From Daejeonella sp. (GTDB lineage: Bacteria; Bacteroidota; Bacteroidia; Sphingobacteriales; Sphingobacteriaceae), in contig NZ_JAUXXZ010000023.1 of the NCBI RefSeq assembly GCF_030684675.1, forward strand, positions 62,001 to 126,000: a stretch of DNA of 64,000 nt. The letters run 5' to 3'. Made by a program: the position numbers and the translations under genes. This document shows, piece by piece, positions 43,251 through 52,568 of the stretch (its first letter is position 1; every line of letters begins with the position of its first letter). Under the pieces are notes generated by a model, which made no database searches, was not told the DNA's origin, and saw only the letters and a list, made by a program, of their open reading frames with translations.

Positions 43251-44105
43251 ATGATCAAATTACTACACTTAGTCGACAACAGCTTACAATCTCAAACAGC
43301 AGCAAAGTGCGATCTTTTGATCCATATAGGTATTGGAAAACTACAATACGCCATTATTGATAAGGTAAGGGATGAACTTAAAGCTCTTGCAGAATATGAA
43401 TTGCCTGAGATTAGTAATCTGGCTGACCTGATGCTTGCAATTGAAAGACTTCCTGAAACCAAACGGGAATTTACATACCCTTTCAGTAAGATCCGGATTT
43501 CTTTCGACTCCTATAAGTTCACGTTCATCCCTGAAGAATTATATGAAAATGAGAATGAGCAGGAATATGCAAAATTCTTTAATCCTTCGGCAACAGATCT
43601 GATTCTAACGAACAGGATCAGAACTTCCAAAATCAGAAACATTTTCGCCATCGATGCAAATTTCAATAGCGCTTTAAATCATATTTTTCAGAAGCCGCGT
43701 ATTTACAGTCAGGCTAGTTCTTTCATTGAAGGCATAAAAAAAACCAACCCCGACAGAAATGGCACCTGCTTATTCATCGATTTTCATGGCGATCATATCC
43801 AGATTGCTTGTTTAAAAAAATCTGAACTTGTATTGTACAATATACTCGAATGTATCAATGCAGATGAATTTAACTACTATCTGCTAAATACAATTGATTC
43901 GTTAGATCTTGACCCAGCAATTACAAAAGTGATGATTTCAGGAGATGTGACATCCGGGAATGATGAATATTATGAGAGGATTATAAAATATTTTAAAGTA
44001 CCGATGTTTGCCGATAGTAGATTAATTGTTAATCACCCGGAATTGTTTAATAATGTAAGTCCTCATACTTATTTCTCACTAATTAGTCTGGACGAATGCG
44101 AATAA
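43251..44105 (+). CDS. DUF3822 family protein
   Basis: The 284-residue protein matches the Bacteroidota-specific DUF3822 family, an actin/hexokinase-like ATPase fold by appearance (CLFIDFHGDHIQIACLKKSELVLYN; VMISGDVTSG). ATG at 43251 is preferred over in-frame TTG codons at 43242-43250. Its last codons overlap rsmD by 10 bp. The DUF3822-rsmD-coaD order is common in the phylum as I recall, but no function is known for it. Confidence 0.82.
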   Translation: MIKLLHLVDNSLQSQTAAKCDLLIHIGIGKLQYAIIDKVRDELKALAEYELPEISNLADLMLAIERLPETKREFTYPFSKIRISFDSYKFTFIPEELYENENEQEYAKFFNPSATDLILTNRIRTSKIRNIFAIDANFNSALNHIFQKPRIYSQASSFIEGIKKTNPDRNGTCLFIDFHGDHIQIACLKKSELVLYNILECINADEFNYYLLNTIDSLDLDPAITKVMISGDVTSGNDEYYERIIKYFKVPMFADSRLIVNHPELFNNVSPHTYFSLISLDECE

Positions 44106-44650
44106 TAGGCGGGAAATTAAAAGGCCTGCGTTTAAACCCTCCAGCGAAATTACCTGTCAGACCTACAACTGATGTTGCAAAAGAAGCCCTGTTTAATATC
44201 CTTTTTAACCAGTTTGATTTTGAAAAGATTCGGGTTTTAGATCTTTTTAGCGGAACCGGAAATATTTCAATGGAATTTGCATCAAGAGGAGTCCCCAATA
44301 TCTGCTCAGTCGACCGCGACTTTGGCTGCTATAATTACCTCAAAACATTAGCAAAACAATACGACCTTCCAGCCATAAAATCTTTCAAGGCTGATGTATT
44401 TAAATTCCTGGAATCTGAAACAGAAAAATATGATCTGATATTTGCTGATCCACCCTATGACCTTCCTCAAATCAATATAATTGCAAAAACAATTTTTGAT
44501 CGTAATCTATTAAAGGCTGATGGATATCTGATTATTGAACATTCAAGTATGAAAAAGCTGGATAATCACCAAAATTATATTGAGCAGCGACAGTATGGCT
44601 CATCTTCATTTAGCCTTTTCAGGGAAAAGCAAGGTAAAAATGAAGATTGA
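44096..44650 (+). CDS. rsmD: 16S rRNA (guanine(966)-N2)-methyltransferase
   Basis: The 184-residue protein starts with the diagnostic MRIIGGKLKG and RPTTDVAKEALFNIL, binds S-adenosylmethionine through VLDLFSGTGNISMEFASRG and has the N2-methylase catalytic DPPY (IFADPPYDLPQ). It modifies G966 of 16S rRNA during 30S assembly. Length matches the family (about 180-200). It overlaps the DUF3822 gene by 10 bp and is followed 112 bp later by coaD, a conserved arrangement in many bacteria. Confidence 0.95.
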   Translation: MRIIGGKLKGLRLNPPAKLPVRPTTDVAKEALFNILFNQFDFEKIRVLDLFSGTGNISMEFASRGVPNICSVDRDFGCYNYLKTLAKQYDLPAIKSFKADVFKFLESETEKYDLIFADPPYDLPQINIIAKTIFDRNLLKADGYLIIEHSSMKKLDNHQNYIEQRQYGSSSFSLFREKQGKNED

Positions 44651-44762
44651 TTATATTCAATTATATTTAACTTTAATAAAAAAGCACTCTAAAGCAATTT
44701 CTGAATAAGTACAGATCATTTTAATTAATCGATCCGCCCCGGGCGGAAAAACAAAAAAACCT

Positions 44763-45248
44763 ATGAAGATCGCCCTTTTTCCAGGCTCATTTGACCCGGT
44801 TACAAAAGCCCACGTCGATATACTAAAACGTTCTTTACCCCTTTTTGATAAAGTTATTATCGGTATTGGCTTAAACAGTACCAAAGCCCCATACCTTGGT
44901 ATCGACATCAGAAAAGCAATGCTCAGAGCGGTATTTGCGAATGAGCCTAAAGTTGAAGTTCAAACCTATGAAGGACTGACGGTTGAATTTTGCAAAAAGA
45001 TCAATGCCACATACATGATCAGAGGCATTCGAACAGTTTCAGATTTTGAATATGAAAAGGCGATCGCTCAAATGAATCATGCACTCGTACCCGAAATTGA
45101 AAGCATCTTTATTGTCAGCAAACCGGGGTATTCATCCATAAGTTCGACAATAGTTCGTGATATAATGAGGAATAATGGGGATGTGAGGCAGTTTATACCT
45201 CAGGAAGCGTTTGATTTAATTAACCCGAATTCGATAAAGAAAGGGTAA
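44763..45248 (+). CDS. coaD: Pantetheine-phosphate adenylyltransferase
   Basis: The 161-residue enzyme transfers AMP from ATP to 4'-phosphopantetheine, the penultimate step of coenzyme A synthesis. It shows ALFPGSFDPVTKAHVDIL, where the T/HxGH nucleotide motif reads T14-K-A-H17, an Ala for Gly change, then MIRGIRTVSDFEYEKAIAQMN and SSISSTIVRDIMRNNGDV. Length matches E. coli CoaD (159). A GC-rich palindrome TCCGCCCCGGGCGGA lies 16 bp upstream of the start. Confidence 0.95.
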   Translation: MKIALFPGSFDPVTKAHVDILKRSLPLFDKVIIGIGLNSTKAPYLGIDIRKAMLRAVFANEPKVEVQTYEGLTVEFCKKINATYMIRGIRTVSDFEYEKAIAQMNHALVPEIESIFIVSKPGYSSISSTIVRDIMRNNGDVRQFIPQEAFDLINPNSIKKG

Positions 45249-45423
45249 AATAATACGATTATAATTGGTCAGGTCGGGCTCTGGAGCGAAAATAATTTGA
45301 TTTTTGAAACCAATACAGTTTTGCGTGTATTATAAGTAGCCGATTAAAAAGCACTTAACTTTCAGTTTGGCAATGACTTTATTAAAAGCACTGACCTTTG
45401 ATTTATTAGTGGCTGTGCTTTAT

Positions 45424-45915
45424 CTAATCTTGATGTCCGTAACCTAATTCTTCATTTTTGTCCCAAAATGCCATAAAAAGTTCCGCAGAAGTTCCTTTTC
45501 TACTAGTCCACTCCGCAACAATCTTTATTGCTTCTTCAAGGTCTTCAATATATGCCATTCTACCATCACTACCTCTTATTCCTTTTTCGTCCTTTTTAGC
45601 TCCTCGATTAATAAGAATATTTTTTTCATCATAAACAATTCTTCTCACATCTTCAAATTCCTTTCCTTTTGGAAGACTGTCTTTTAATAGCTTAGATAGA
45701 CCGTGATAATATAATTGAAACTTTTGTACTGGGTCGTCTATTCGCTGACCAAGGAGAAGTTCCGCTTGATTTTCAACAATAAGTTCCGAGTCAAGATTTA
45801 TAGAAAGTTGCTCTCCTTTTATATCTTCAGACTTTTGTAGAATTTCTAATCTCTCTAAGTCTTCCTTGGAAAGTTTCCTTTCTATTTTGCTTTGGTCTGT
45901 CTTTTTATCTTTCAT
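45424..45915 (-). CDS. Uncharacterised protein downstream of the XRE-ImmA gene
   Basis: I do not recognise this 163-residue charged, soluble protein. It has a Lys/Glu-rich, probably coiled N-terminus (KIERKLSKEDLERLEILQKSE), and a C-terminal half with RIVYDEKNILINRGAKKDEKGIRGSDGRMAYIEDLEEAIKIVAEWTSRKGTSAELFMAFWDKNEELGYGHQD, split here only for reading. There is no membrane segment or known catalytic motif. It begins 9 bp after the stop of the ImmA/IrrE gene, so the two form an operon. It may be a partner or substrate of the protease-like regulator. Confidence 0.7.
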   Translation of the reverse strand: MKDKKTDQSKIERKLSKEDLERLEILQKSEDIKGEQLSINLDSELIVENQAELLLGQRIDDPVQKFQLYYHGLSKLLKDSLPKGKEFEDVRRIVYDEKNILINRGAKKDEKGIRGSDGRMAYIEDLEEAIKIVAEWTSRKGTSAELFMAFWDKNEELGYGHQD

Positions 45916-45924
45916 ACCACAATT

Positions 45925-47100
45925 TTATACTGTTAATAATTCTCTTATTTTTAATGCTGCTTCTTTAATTGATTCTATGTCCCAATTTGAAACGTTTAAT
46001 TTTTTAGTGACGCTTTTTATATTAGGAAAATGTTCTTTAAAAGCACCCCAGTAATCATTTCCTTTTTCTGATTGCCTCCATTGGTACTGTGAATAAATTA
46101 TACAAGGATGAACTTGACACTCTTTTGCAAATTTTTCCACCATAAATCTATTATGCATCATCTTTTCAATAAATCTCATTTTCTCAGATGATAATAAATA
46201 CTCAGATGCAAATTCGTTTGCTTTATCTTCTTGTATTAAAAATAGATCAGGCTCACCAGACAAATGATAATTTGTTTTTTCAATTGTTTCCAGGTCAAAT
46301 AAAATATGATGGAGTTCGTGAATCAGAGCAAACCAAATCGTTGAATAATTCCTATTGAAATCTGTAATTACGATACAAGGTTTATTTTTAATTAAAAACG
46401 TTGCTCCTCTTATTTGTGTTTTTGGCAAAGAAGGTTGAAAAACTACTGTAATACCGATGTTGTATAAGGCTTGAAAAACTGTAAGTAAACCTGTTTCAAC
46501 GTTTTGCGTATATGGTTTGATTTTAGGAATTAATTCAACTAAATTTCGTCTGCTGTAATCGTTAGGGTTATCAATTAACTCAAAATATTTATAACTTGAT
46601 TTAATCCAAAAATCTTTCATTTTATCACTAAAAGACTTTTTGGTTCTGCTATAAAACGCTTCACTTAATTCTCTATCATATTCGTAAATACTGTCTATAT
46701 CGAAAAAATTACAAATTCTCTCTTTCAGTTTATCCAAAGAATCATTCTTATCAATAAACCCTAAATTTATCAACGTTTTAAGATCAAAATATTTATTGAT
46801 AAATGTAATGTCCATTGATGATTGGAGTTCTTTTATTTCCTCAACAGGTCTATCTTTAAAATGAACGATTAATAGTTCATTGAAATCCATTTCTAAGAAC
46901 TCAGCAAGTTTTAAGAGTTTAATTATGTCTGTTTGTTTGGAAGTTTTGTCAAGAATGGCATCTAGACTTCTTCTTTCCATTCCCGATAATTTTTCAAATT
47001 GAGTCTTAGTCAAACCCGAATTTTCAAGCTTCTCTTTAAATAGTTCTTCAAGAGTTGGACCATTATACTGAAAGCTTCTATCTAAAATATTATCTATCAT
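45925..47100 (-). CDS. XRE-type HTH / ImmA-IrrE metallopeptidase protein
   Basis: The 391-residue protein has an N-terminal HTH_3 domain (about 15-75; LTKTQFEKLSGMERRSLDAIL then IIKLLKLAEFLEMDFNELL) and a C-terminal ImmA/IrrE-type zinc peptidase domain with the HExxH site in WFALIHELHHILFDL and a downstream Glu in NEFASEYLL. This architecture occurs in HigA-like antitoxins, in phage-like repressor proteases (ImmA) and in stress regulators. Two GGTA-n4-TACC palindromes precede its start, suggesting autorepression. It is followed 9 bp later by an unknown 163-residue protein. AT-rich and flanked by repeats, it looks acquired. Confidence 0.88.
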   Translation of the reverse strand: MIDNILDRSFQYNGPTLEELFKEKLENSGLTKTQFEKLSGMERRSLDAILDKTSKQTDIIKLLKLAEFLEMDFNELLIVHFKDRPVEEIKELQSSMDITFINKYFDLKTLINLGFIDKNDSLDKLKERICNFFDIDSIYEYDRELSEAFYSRTKKSFSDKMKDFWIKSSYKYFELIDNPNDYSRRNLVELIPKIKPYTQNVETGLLTVFQALYNIGITVVFQPSLPKTQIRGATFLIKNKPCIVITDFNRNYSTIWFALIHELHHILFDLETIEKTNYHLSGEPDLFLIQEDKANEFASEYLLSSEKMRFIEKMMHNRFMVEKFAKECQVHPCIIYSQYQWRQSEKGNDYWGAFKEHFPNIKSVTKKLNVSNWDIESIKEAALKIRELLTV

Positions 47101-47113
47101 TGAATTTATTTGA

Positions 47114-47125
47114 GGTAAATATACC
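47114..47125 (-). promoter_or_regulatory. Putative operator 1 of the XRE-ImmA gene
   Basis: GGTAAATATACC is a 12-bp near-palindrome 14 bp upstream of the ATG at 47100. It shares the GGTA...TACC arms with operator 2, and the two centres are 52 bp apart (close to five helical turns). Confidence 0.5.
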
Positions 47126-47162
47126 GCAAATATAATGATATTAATTAAATAAGCAAATAATT

Positions 47163-47180
47163 AAAGGTAAATTTACCTTT
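47163..47180 (-). promoter_or_regulatory. Putative operator 2 of the XRE-ImmA gene
   Basis: AAAGGTAAATTTACCTTT is a perfect 18-bp palindrome about 63 bp upstream of the ATG. XRE-family proteins bind such dyads as dimers. Together with operator 1 it suggests cooperative autoregulation. Confidence 0.6.
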
Positions 47181-47778
47181 TAAAAAAATTAGCATTTTCC
47201 TCTTTGTTTAATTGATTTAGCTGTGTGGTCAGTTAGCATAGCCACTAACTTTGTGTTATAGATTGGCTCAGCCCTTTCCTCCGGAGTATTTCCGGCAATA
47301 AATCCCGTTCTATTTCAAATTACGAATAGCCTGAAGCTACCTCCTCCGGCAAGGTTTATTTTACCCGGAGCTGTATTCCATTGGGACAGACAGCTCGGCC
47401 TTGCCGCTGCGCGCACTATAAATTAACGTGTTCTCGACATAATATTTTAAAAACCACATAGAAACATAGCAATTTATAACTTCTAACCTATATTTTAGAC
47501 ACAGATAGCCTTGAAGCTTTGCTTCAATCTATAGGATTTACAATCTACGTTTCCTTTAAAGCATAATAAAAGTCAAACTATGTGGTTAAATTTTAATCTT
47601 TAGATAGTTTAATATAGAACTCACGTTAAATTAGCACACATTACACACGTGCGCTGGCAAGTAGGCTGGCACAACCGAAGAGAAACAGACCCTGCTTTCT
47701 AAAACAAGAGAAAATCATTCAATCTAAAATAGCCCCGCAGGATTTTATACCGAACTCAGGTTAATTAATACCTGAAAA
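47181..47778. other. Repeat-rich intergenic region between island and NUDIX gene
   Basis: This 598-bp gap contains a possible island-end inverted repeat (47235-47248), several GC-rich hairpins around 47280-47420, MITE-like copy 2 (47423-47629) and a solo MITE end GAACTCAGGTTAA (47752-47764). No ORF is supported. Both neighbouring genes are read leftwards. Confidence 0.6.
47423..47629 (-). mobile_element. MITE-like element, copy 2 (207 bp)
   Basis: This is the reverse-complement counterpart of 34601-34807, equal in length and roughly 85 percent alike by eye. Ends are TTAACGTGTTCTC (left) and GAACTCACGTTAA (right), flanking ACCACATAG and CTATGTGGT sub-terminal inverted repeats and an internal hairpin TTGAAGC/GCTTCAA. 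No ORF lies within. The flanks (ATAAA before, ATTAG after) do not show a clear target duplication beyond TTAA. Confidence 0.8.
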
Positions 47779-48387
47779 TCAGAACTCAGCATTCAGCAGA
47801 TCCCTGATCGAAGGATAAGTATTCTGCCTGATCATCATAAAATCACCCGGAGCAAGCCATCGTACATCTGTGATTCCTTCTTCAAGCTGAGGGATCAATA
47901 CCTTCTGATTAACAGCGCTCATCCGGTACCAGGAAGTTTTCTTTAATATCCGTTCTTTGTTCATTTCATAAATATGATAGGTGTTACAGATCTTATCTCC
48001 AAGGCTCTCGATACGAATACCACACTCCTCTTCCACCTCCCGTACCGCAGCTACTTTAGCAGTTTCTCCACTATCCAGCTTTCCCTTTGGCAAATCCCAC
48101 TTACCATTTCTGAAAATAAACAAGTAGTGCTTTTCTTCATTACTCACAAGTCCACCTGCAGCCTTTATCATTTTCATTGACCGCTTAATTTTCTTGAAAT
48201 GCGACTTAAAATTTTTGCTTAAAAGAAGAAATATTTTAGGGCTGTTAAGCTCTCTGACCTGTTCATAAAACCTGAAAAAATTAAACTCTGAAATTTTAAG
48301 TTCCTGATAGTCTTGAATATCTGAAGGTTGAGAATCTGTAATGATTAAAGCTACTTCGTTGATATAAATTTTATAAATTTGAGCCAT
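47779..48387 (-). CDS. NUDIX hydrolase
   Basis: I start it at ATG 48387 (202 residues, MAQIYKIYINEVALIIT); further upstream codons run into pyrE and are unlikely. A 75-residue N-terminal region precedes the NUDIX fold. The Nudix box G-K-L-D-S-G-E-x7-REVEEECGI (GKLDSGETAKVAAVREVEEECGI in two pieces) fully matches GX5EX7REUXEEXGU. It hydrolyses nucleoside diphosphates linked to another group; the substrate is unknown. Its start codon overlaps the divergent pyrE start codon in the tetranucleotide CATG. Confidence 0.9.
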   Translation of the reverse strand: MAQIYKIYINEVALIITDSQPSDIQDYQELKISEFNFFRFYEQVRELNSPKIFLLLSKNFKSHFKKIKRSMKMIKAAGGLVSNEEKHYLFIFRNGKWDLPKGKLDSGETAKVAAVREVEEECGIRIESLGDKICNTYHIYEMNKERILKKTSWYRMSAVNQKVLIPQLEEGITDVRWLAPGDFMMIRQNTYPSIRDLLNAEF

Positions 48388-49039
48388 GATTAATAAGAGT
48401 GAGATTGAACAAAAAGTAGCTGAATTTTTGCTACAAATTAAAGCAATTAAATTACAACCCAACAATCCATTTACATGGGCTTCGGGTTGGAAATCCCCTA
48501 TTTACTGCGACAATCGCATCACTTTATCGCATCCATCTATCCGTACTTATATCCGGCAAAAACTTTCTTCCTTGATTCAGGAAGAATTCGGTTCTGTTTC
48601 TGTAATCGCCGGAGTGGCAACTGCCGGTATTCCGCAAGGGGTTCTTGTAGCACAGGAACTAGGGCTACCATTCATTTATGTGAGGGCAAAAGCCAAAGAG
48701 CATGGAAGAGGAAATCTGATTGAAGGTGAATTTTCACCCGGGCAAAGGGTTGTTGTTGTCGAAGACCTGATCTCGACCGGAACCAGCAGTTTACAGGCTG
48801 TCCATGCGCTTCGGGAAGCCGGTTGCGAAGTTGCAGGATTGGTTGGAATTTTCAACTATGGATTTGACGCTGCTGATGAAAATTTCAAAAAAGCAAAATG
48901 TCGTTTCTTAACACTTTCTAATTATAATACTTTAATCAATTACGCCGCAGAGCACAGTTTTGTATCAGCAGAAGATTTGAAATTATTAAGAACCTGGCGT
49001 GAAGACCCTCAAAACTGGGGTAATACCTTAGAAAGCTAA
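48386..49039 (+). CDS. pyrE: Orotate phosphoribosyltransferase
   Basis: The 217-residue enzyme joins orotate and PRPP to make orotidine 5'-monophosphate in pyrimidine synthesis. It shows FTWASGWKSPIYCDNR, VIAGVATAGIPQGVLVAQEL, FIYVRAKAKEHGRGNLIEG and the PRPP motif VVVVEDLISTGTSSLQAV. Length matches the family. The start lies in CATG shared with the NUDIX gene on the other strand, so promoters for each must lie inside the partner's coding region. The SRPBCC gene follows by 10 bp. Confidence 0.96.
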   Translation: MINKSEIEQKVAEFLLQIKAIKLQPNNPFTWASGWKSPIYCDNRITLSHPSIRTYIRQKLSSLIQEEFGSVSVIAGVATAGIPQGVLVAQELGLPFIYVRAKAKEHGRGNLIEGEFSPGQRVVVVEDLISTGTSSLQAVHALREAGCEVAGLVGIFNYGFDAADENFKKAKCRFLTLSNYNTLINYAAEHSFVSAEDLKLLRTWREDPQNWGNTLES

Positions 49040-49049
49040 ACCTGATCGT

Positions 49050-49451
49050 ATGACGAACATTGAAAGTACAGTATCTATTGACAGGCTGCTTACTGAAGTA
49101 TTCGACTTCCTTGCCGACCTGAACAATCATCAGCAGCTGATGCCTGAGAATATTTACAACTGGTCGTCTACAAAAGATGAAGCCCGATTCACCATACAAA
49201 ATATGGCTAAACTGGCTTTAAAGGTTTCCTCCATTACAAAAGACAAAGAAATTATCGTCAAACCATCAGAAGCTGCACCGTTCGAGCTGGAATTAAAATG
49301 GACCCTCAATGATCTTGGGGATGGAAAAACAGAAGCCATATACACTATTTCTGCAGATCTGAATATGATGATGAAAATGATTGTTTCCGGTCCGCTTCAA
49401 AAACTGGTAGATCATGAAGCAGCTCAACTTAAAGCTGTTCTTTCAAAATAA
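49050..49451 (+). CDS. SRPBCC-fold protein
   Basis: The 133-residue protein resembles the START/Bet v1-like SRPBCC family: TVSIDRLLTEVFDFLADLNNHQQLMPENIYNW opening, a beta-rich middle (ARFTIQ, LKVSSITKDKEIIVKPSE, ELELKWTLNDLGDGKTEAIYTISAD) and the terminal amphipathic helix LQKLVDHEAAQLKAVL. Such proteins bind hydrophobic ligands. It starts 10 bp after pyrE and is probably co-transcribed; no role in pyrimidine synthesis is known. Confidence 0.8.
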   Translation: MTNIESTVSIDRLLTEVFDFLADLNNHQQLMPENIYNWSSTKDEARFTIQNMAKLALKVSSITKDKEIIVKPSEAAPFELELKWTLNDLGDGKTEAIYTISADLNMMMKMIVSGPLQKLVDHEAAQLKAVLSK

Positions 49452-49656
49452 ACAAGTTTAATTTTTTCTGGTATGCTGTTTAGCAAAACAGATCCCTTTA
49501 TCCTGCCTTTCTGATTGCATTTCACCAGGACAATGTATCAGGTTAAATTGCTAATTTACAGACATTTAGTCAGTATTATTTAAATTTTACTGACAAAATT
49601 TCAGTTTGTCCAAGAGTATCTCAAGATGGCAATCAATTTGAGAGTATATTGATACT

Positions 49657-52257
49657 ATGAACCTAAACAACTTCACCATCAAAGCACAGGAAGCAATTCA
49701 GAAAGCTTCAGAAATAGCAGGCGGCAATCAGCAGCAGGCTATAGAAACTGCACACATACTGAAAGGATTATTAAGTGTTGATGAGAATGTGATCAGCTAC
49801 CTTCTGAAAAAACTGAATGTCAATATTAACCGGATTTCTGAAGTTCTTGACGCTCAGATCCAAAGCTTTCCAAAAGTCAGTGGAAGTGAGATTTACCTTT
49901 CTTCAGGTGCCAATTCAGCGCTGCAAAAAGCAGTTTCTTATTTAAAAGAATTTAAAGATGAATTTGTTTCTGTAGAGCATGTCCTTTTGGGATTGCTTGA
50001 AACAGGCGACAAGGTTAGCTCAATTCTAAAGGATGCAGGTGTTAACCAAAAAGATCTTAAGAAAGTGATTCTGGAGCTTCGGGGTAATACAAGAGTGACC
50101 GACCAGAATGCAGAGGCAACTTATAATGCCTTGAATAAATATGCACGCAATCTGAATGAATATGCTGAATCGGGCAAGCTTGATCCGGTAATTGGACGTG
50201 ATGAAGAGATCAGAAGGGTTATTCAAATCCTTTCACGACGCACAAAGAATAATCCGATACTGATTGGAGAGCCGGGTGTGGGTAAAACTGCCATTGCAGA
50301 AGGTATTGCTTTTAGAGTTATACAGGGAGATGTTCCAGAAAATCTGAAAACCAAGACAGTTTTCTCTTTAGATATGGGTGCCCTGATTGCCGGAGCAAAA
50401 TATAAAGGTGAGTTTGAAGAACGTTTGAAAGCAGTAATCAAGGAAGTAACGCAGAGTGATGGGGAAATTATCCTTTTCATTGACGAAATCCATACACTGG
50501 TAGGTGCCGGAGGTGGAGAAGGTGCAATGGATGCTGCAAATATTCTTAAGCCGGCACTGGCGCGCGGAGAATTACGTGCGATCGGAGCAACTACCCTGAA
50601 CGAATACCAGAAATACTTCGAGAAAGACAAAGCATTAGAGCGTCGCTTCCAAAAAGTAATGGTTGATGAACCAAATACTCAGGATGCAATCTCTATCCTG
50701 AGAGGCTTAAAGGAAAGATATGAGACTCACCATAAGGTAAGGATCAAAGACGAAGCTATTATTGCCGCGGTAGAATTATCGCAGCGCTATATTTCAGATC
50801 GCTTCCTGCCTGATAAGGCCATTGACCTTATGGACGAGGCTGCCTCAAAACTACGCTTAGAAATGGATTCGGTGCCGGAAGCAGTCGATGAACTGGATCG
50901 CAAGATCATGCAGTTGGAAATTGAACGTGAAGCCATTAAGAGAGAGAATGACGAGAAAAAAGTAAAAGAACTTTCTGAAGATATCGCTAACCTTTCAAGC
51001 GAACGCGATTCGCTCAAGGCACGCTGGAAGGCTGAAAAAGACCTTGTGGATGCGATCAATAATCAGGGAGAACAGATAGAAAGCTTTAAACTGGAAGCAG
51101 ACCAGGCCGAACGTGCCGGAGATTACGGCAAGGTAGCTGAATTGAGATATGGTAAGATTAAGGAAGCCCAGGACAAGGTTGAGCAATTGAAGCAACAACT
51201 GGCCGAAACTCAGGTTGATAACCGGATGCTGAAAGAAGAGGTAACCTCAGAAGATATAGCTGGAGTTGTTTCTCGCTGGACAGGTGTACCAGTTACCAAA
51301 ATGATTCAGAGTGAACGTGAAAAGCTGCTCCATATGGAAACTGAGCTACATAAACGTGTTGCAGGTCAGGATGAAGCTATTGAAGCTATTTCAGACGCTA
51401 TTCGTCGCTCCCGTGCCGGATTACAGGATAAAAGGAAGCCAATTGGCTCGTTCATTTTCCTGGGAACCACAGGTGTAGGAAAAACCGAGCTTGCCAAAGC
51501 ATTGGCAGATTATCTATTCAATGATGAGCATGCAATGATCCGGATTGATATGAGTGAATACCAGGAGCGCCATGCAGTTTCGAGACTGATTGGTGCGCCT
51601 CCGGGATATGTTGGATATGATGAAGGTGGTCAGCTAACCGAAGCGGTAAGAAGAAAACCTTATTCTGTGATTCTGCTTGATGAAATAGAAAAAGCGCATC
51701 CTGATGTATTTAATATTTTATTGCAGGTATTGGATGATGGAAGATTGACGGATAATAAAGGCCGTTTGGTTGATTTCAAAAACACAATCATCATTATGAC
51801 CTCAAATATTGGATCTCACCTGATTCAGGATAATTTTAAAGATCTAAACGAAATAAACAGGGATGAAGTGATTGCCAAAACAAAGACTGAATTGTTTGAA
51901 CTCTTAAAACAAACCATCAGACCTGAGTTTTTAAACCGGATCGATGAACTGATCATGTTTACCCCCCTTAACAGGAATGAACTCAGGGATATTGTAACGC
52001 TTCAGTTCAAAGGGGTACAAAGTACATTAGCTGAAATGGGCATTGAAATTGAAGCTTCTGAAGAAGCACTCGACTGGCTGGCACAATTGGGATACGACCC
52101 ACAATTTGGAGCACGTCCATTGAAAAGAGTCATTCAGAAGAGAATATTGAATGAATTATCAAAAGATATCCTTTCGGGGAAGATAGATAAAGACAGCAGA
52201 ATCAAACTGGATGTATTTGACAATCATTTTGTATTTCTGAATGCAGATAAAGCCTGA
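49657..52257 (+). CDS. clpB: ClpB disaggregase chaperone
   Basis: The 866-residue AAA+ protein has an N-terminal Clp-N domain (two repeats, 1-150), NBD1 with Walker [10 protein letters not shown] and Walker [16 protein letters not shown], a coiled-coil middle domain (about 410-525) that distinguishes ClpB from ClpA/ClpC, and NBD2 with [13 protein letters not shown] and [16 protein letters not shown], followed by a small C-terminal domain. It rescues aggregated proteins with DnaK. Upstream lies a weak dyad TCTCAA/TTGAGA (about 49620-49645) that may contain the promoter; no CIRCE element is present. Confidence 0.97.
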   Translation: MNLNNFTIKAQEAIQKASEIAGGNQQQAIETAHILKGLLSVDENVISYLLKKLNVNINRISEVLDAQIQSFPKVSGSEIYLSSGANSALQKAVSYLKEFKDEFVSVEHVLLGLLETGDKVSSILKDAGVNQKDLKKVILELRGNTRVTDQNAEATYNALNKYARNLNEYAESGKLDPVIGRDEEIRRVIQILSRRTKNNPILIGEPGVGKTAIAEGIAFRVIQGDVPENLKTKTVFSLDMGALIAGAKYKGEFEERLKAVIKEVTQSDGEIILFIDEIHTLVGAGGGEGAMDAANILKPALARGELRAIGATTLNEYQKYFEKDKALERRFQKVMVDEPNTQDAISILRGLKERYETHHKVRIKDEAIIAAVELSQRYISDRFLPDKAIDLMDEAASKLRLEMDSVPEAVDELDRKIMQLEIEREAIKRENDEKKVKELSEDIANLSSERDSLKARWKAEKDLVDAINNQGEQIESFKLEADQAERAGDYGKVAELRYGKIKEAQDKVEQLKQQLAETQVDNRMLKEEVTSEDIAGVVSRWTGVPVTKMIQSEREKLLHMETELHKRVAGQDEAIEAISDAIRRSRAGLQDKRKPIGSFIFLGTTGVGKTELAKALADYLFNDEHAMIRIDMSEYQERHAVSRLIGAPPGYVGYDEGGQLTEAVRRKPYSVILLDEIEKAHPDVFNILLQVLDDGRLTDNKGRLVDFKNTIIIMTSNIGSHLIQDNFKDLNEINRDEVIAKTKTELFELLKQTIRPEFLNRIDELIMFTPLNRNELRDIVTLQFKGVQSTLAEMGIEIEASEEALDWLAQLGYDPQFGARPLKRVIQKRILNELSKDILSGKIDKDSRIKLDVFDNHFVFLNADKA

Positions 52258-52273
52258 GCCTGAATTTTAATAG

Positions 52274-52309
52274 AAAAGCCGTGCAGATCTGAATCTGCAC
52301 GGCTTTTTG
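52274..52309. terminator. Bidirectional intrinsic terminator between clpB and the cold-shock gene
   Basis: AAAAGCCGTGCAGAT (52274-52288) and ATCTGCACGGCTTTT (52293-52307) form a perfect 15-bp stem with a 4-nt loop. T runs on both strands allow it to end the convergent clpB and csp transcripts. Confidence 0.92.
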
Positions 52310-52345
52310 TTAGGATGTAATATCCGCTTAGAATCAAGTAAAAGT

Positions 52346-52534
52346 TTATGCAAGTCTTACATTAACTGCGCTTAAGCCTTTTTTACCTTCTTCAACATCG
52401 AACTCTACTTTATCATTTTGTCTTATATCCTGTTTAAGTCCGCTTACGTGAACAAAAATTTCTTTGCCATCCTCTTGGGTAATAAATCCGAATCCTTTGG
52501 ACTCGTTGAAAAATTTTACTGTACCGGTTTCCAT
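52346..52534 (-). CDS. Cold-shock protein (CspA family)
   Basis: The 62-residue protein is a single cold-shock domain with both RNA-binding motifs, RNP1 KGFGFIT and RNP2 IFVHVSG, and the usual opening TGTVKFFNES. It binds single-stranded RNA and DNA and acts as an RNA chaperone. It is a monocistronic gene with an unusual inverted repeat in its upstream region. Confidence 0.96.
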   Translation of the reverse strand: METGTVKFFNESKGFGFITQEDGKEIFVHVSGLKQDIRQNDKVEFDVEEGKKGLSAVNVRLA

Positions 52535-52568
52535 TAATGAATAGTTTAGTTGTTTAATTTGTTAAGTG

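Noticed and set aside
44733-44747. GC-rich palindrome before coaD
   Set aside because: TCCGCCCCGGGCGGA has almost no loop and no T run, so it is neither a terminator nor an evident operator on this evidence alone.
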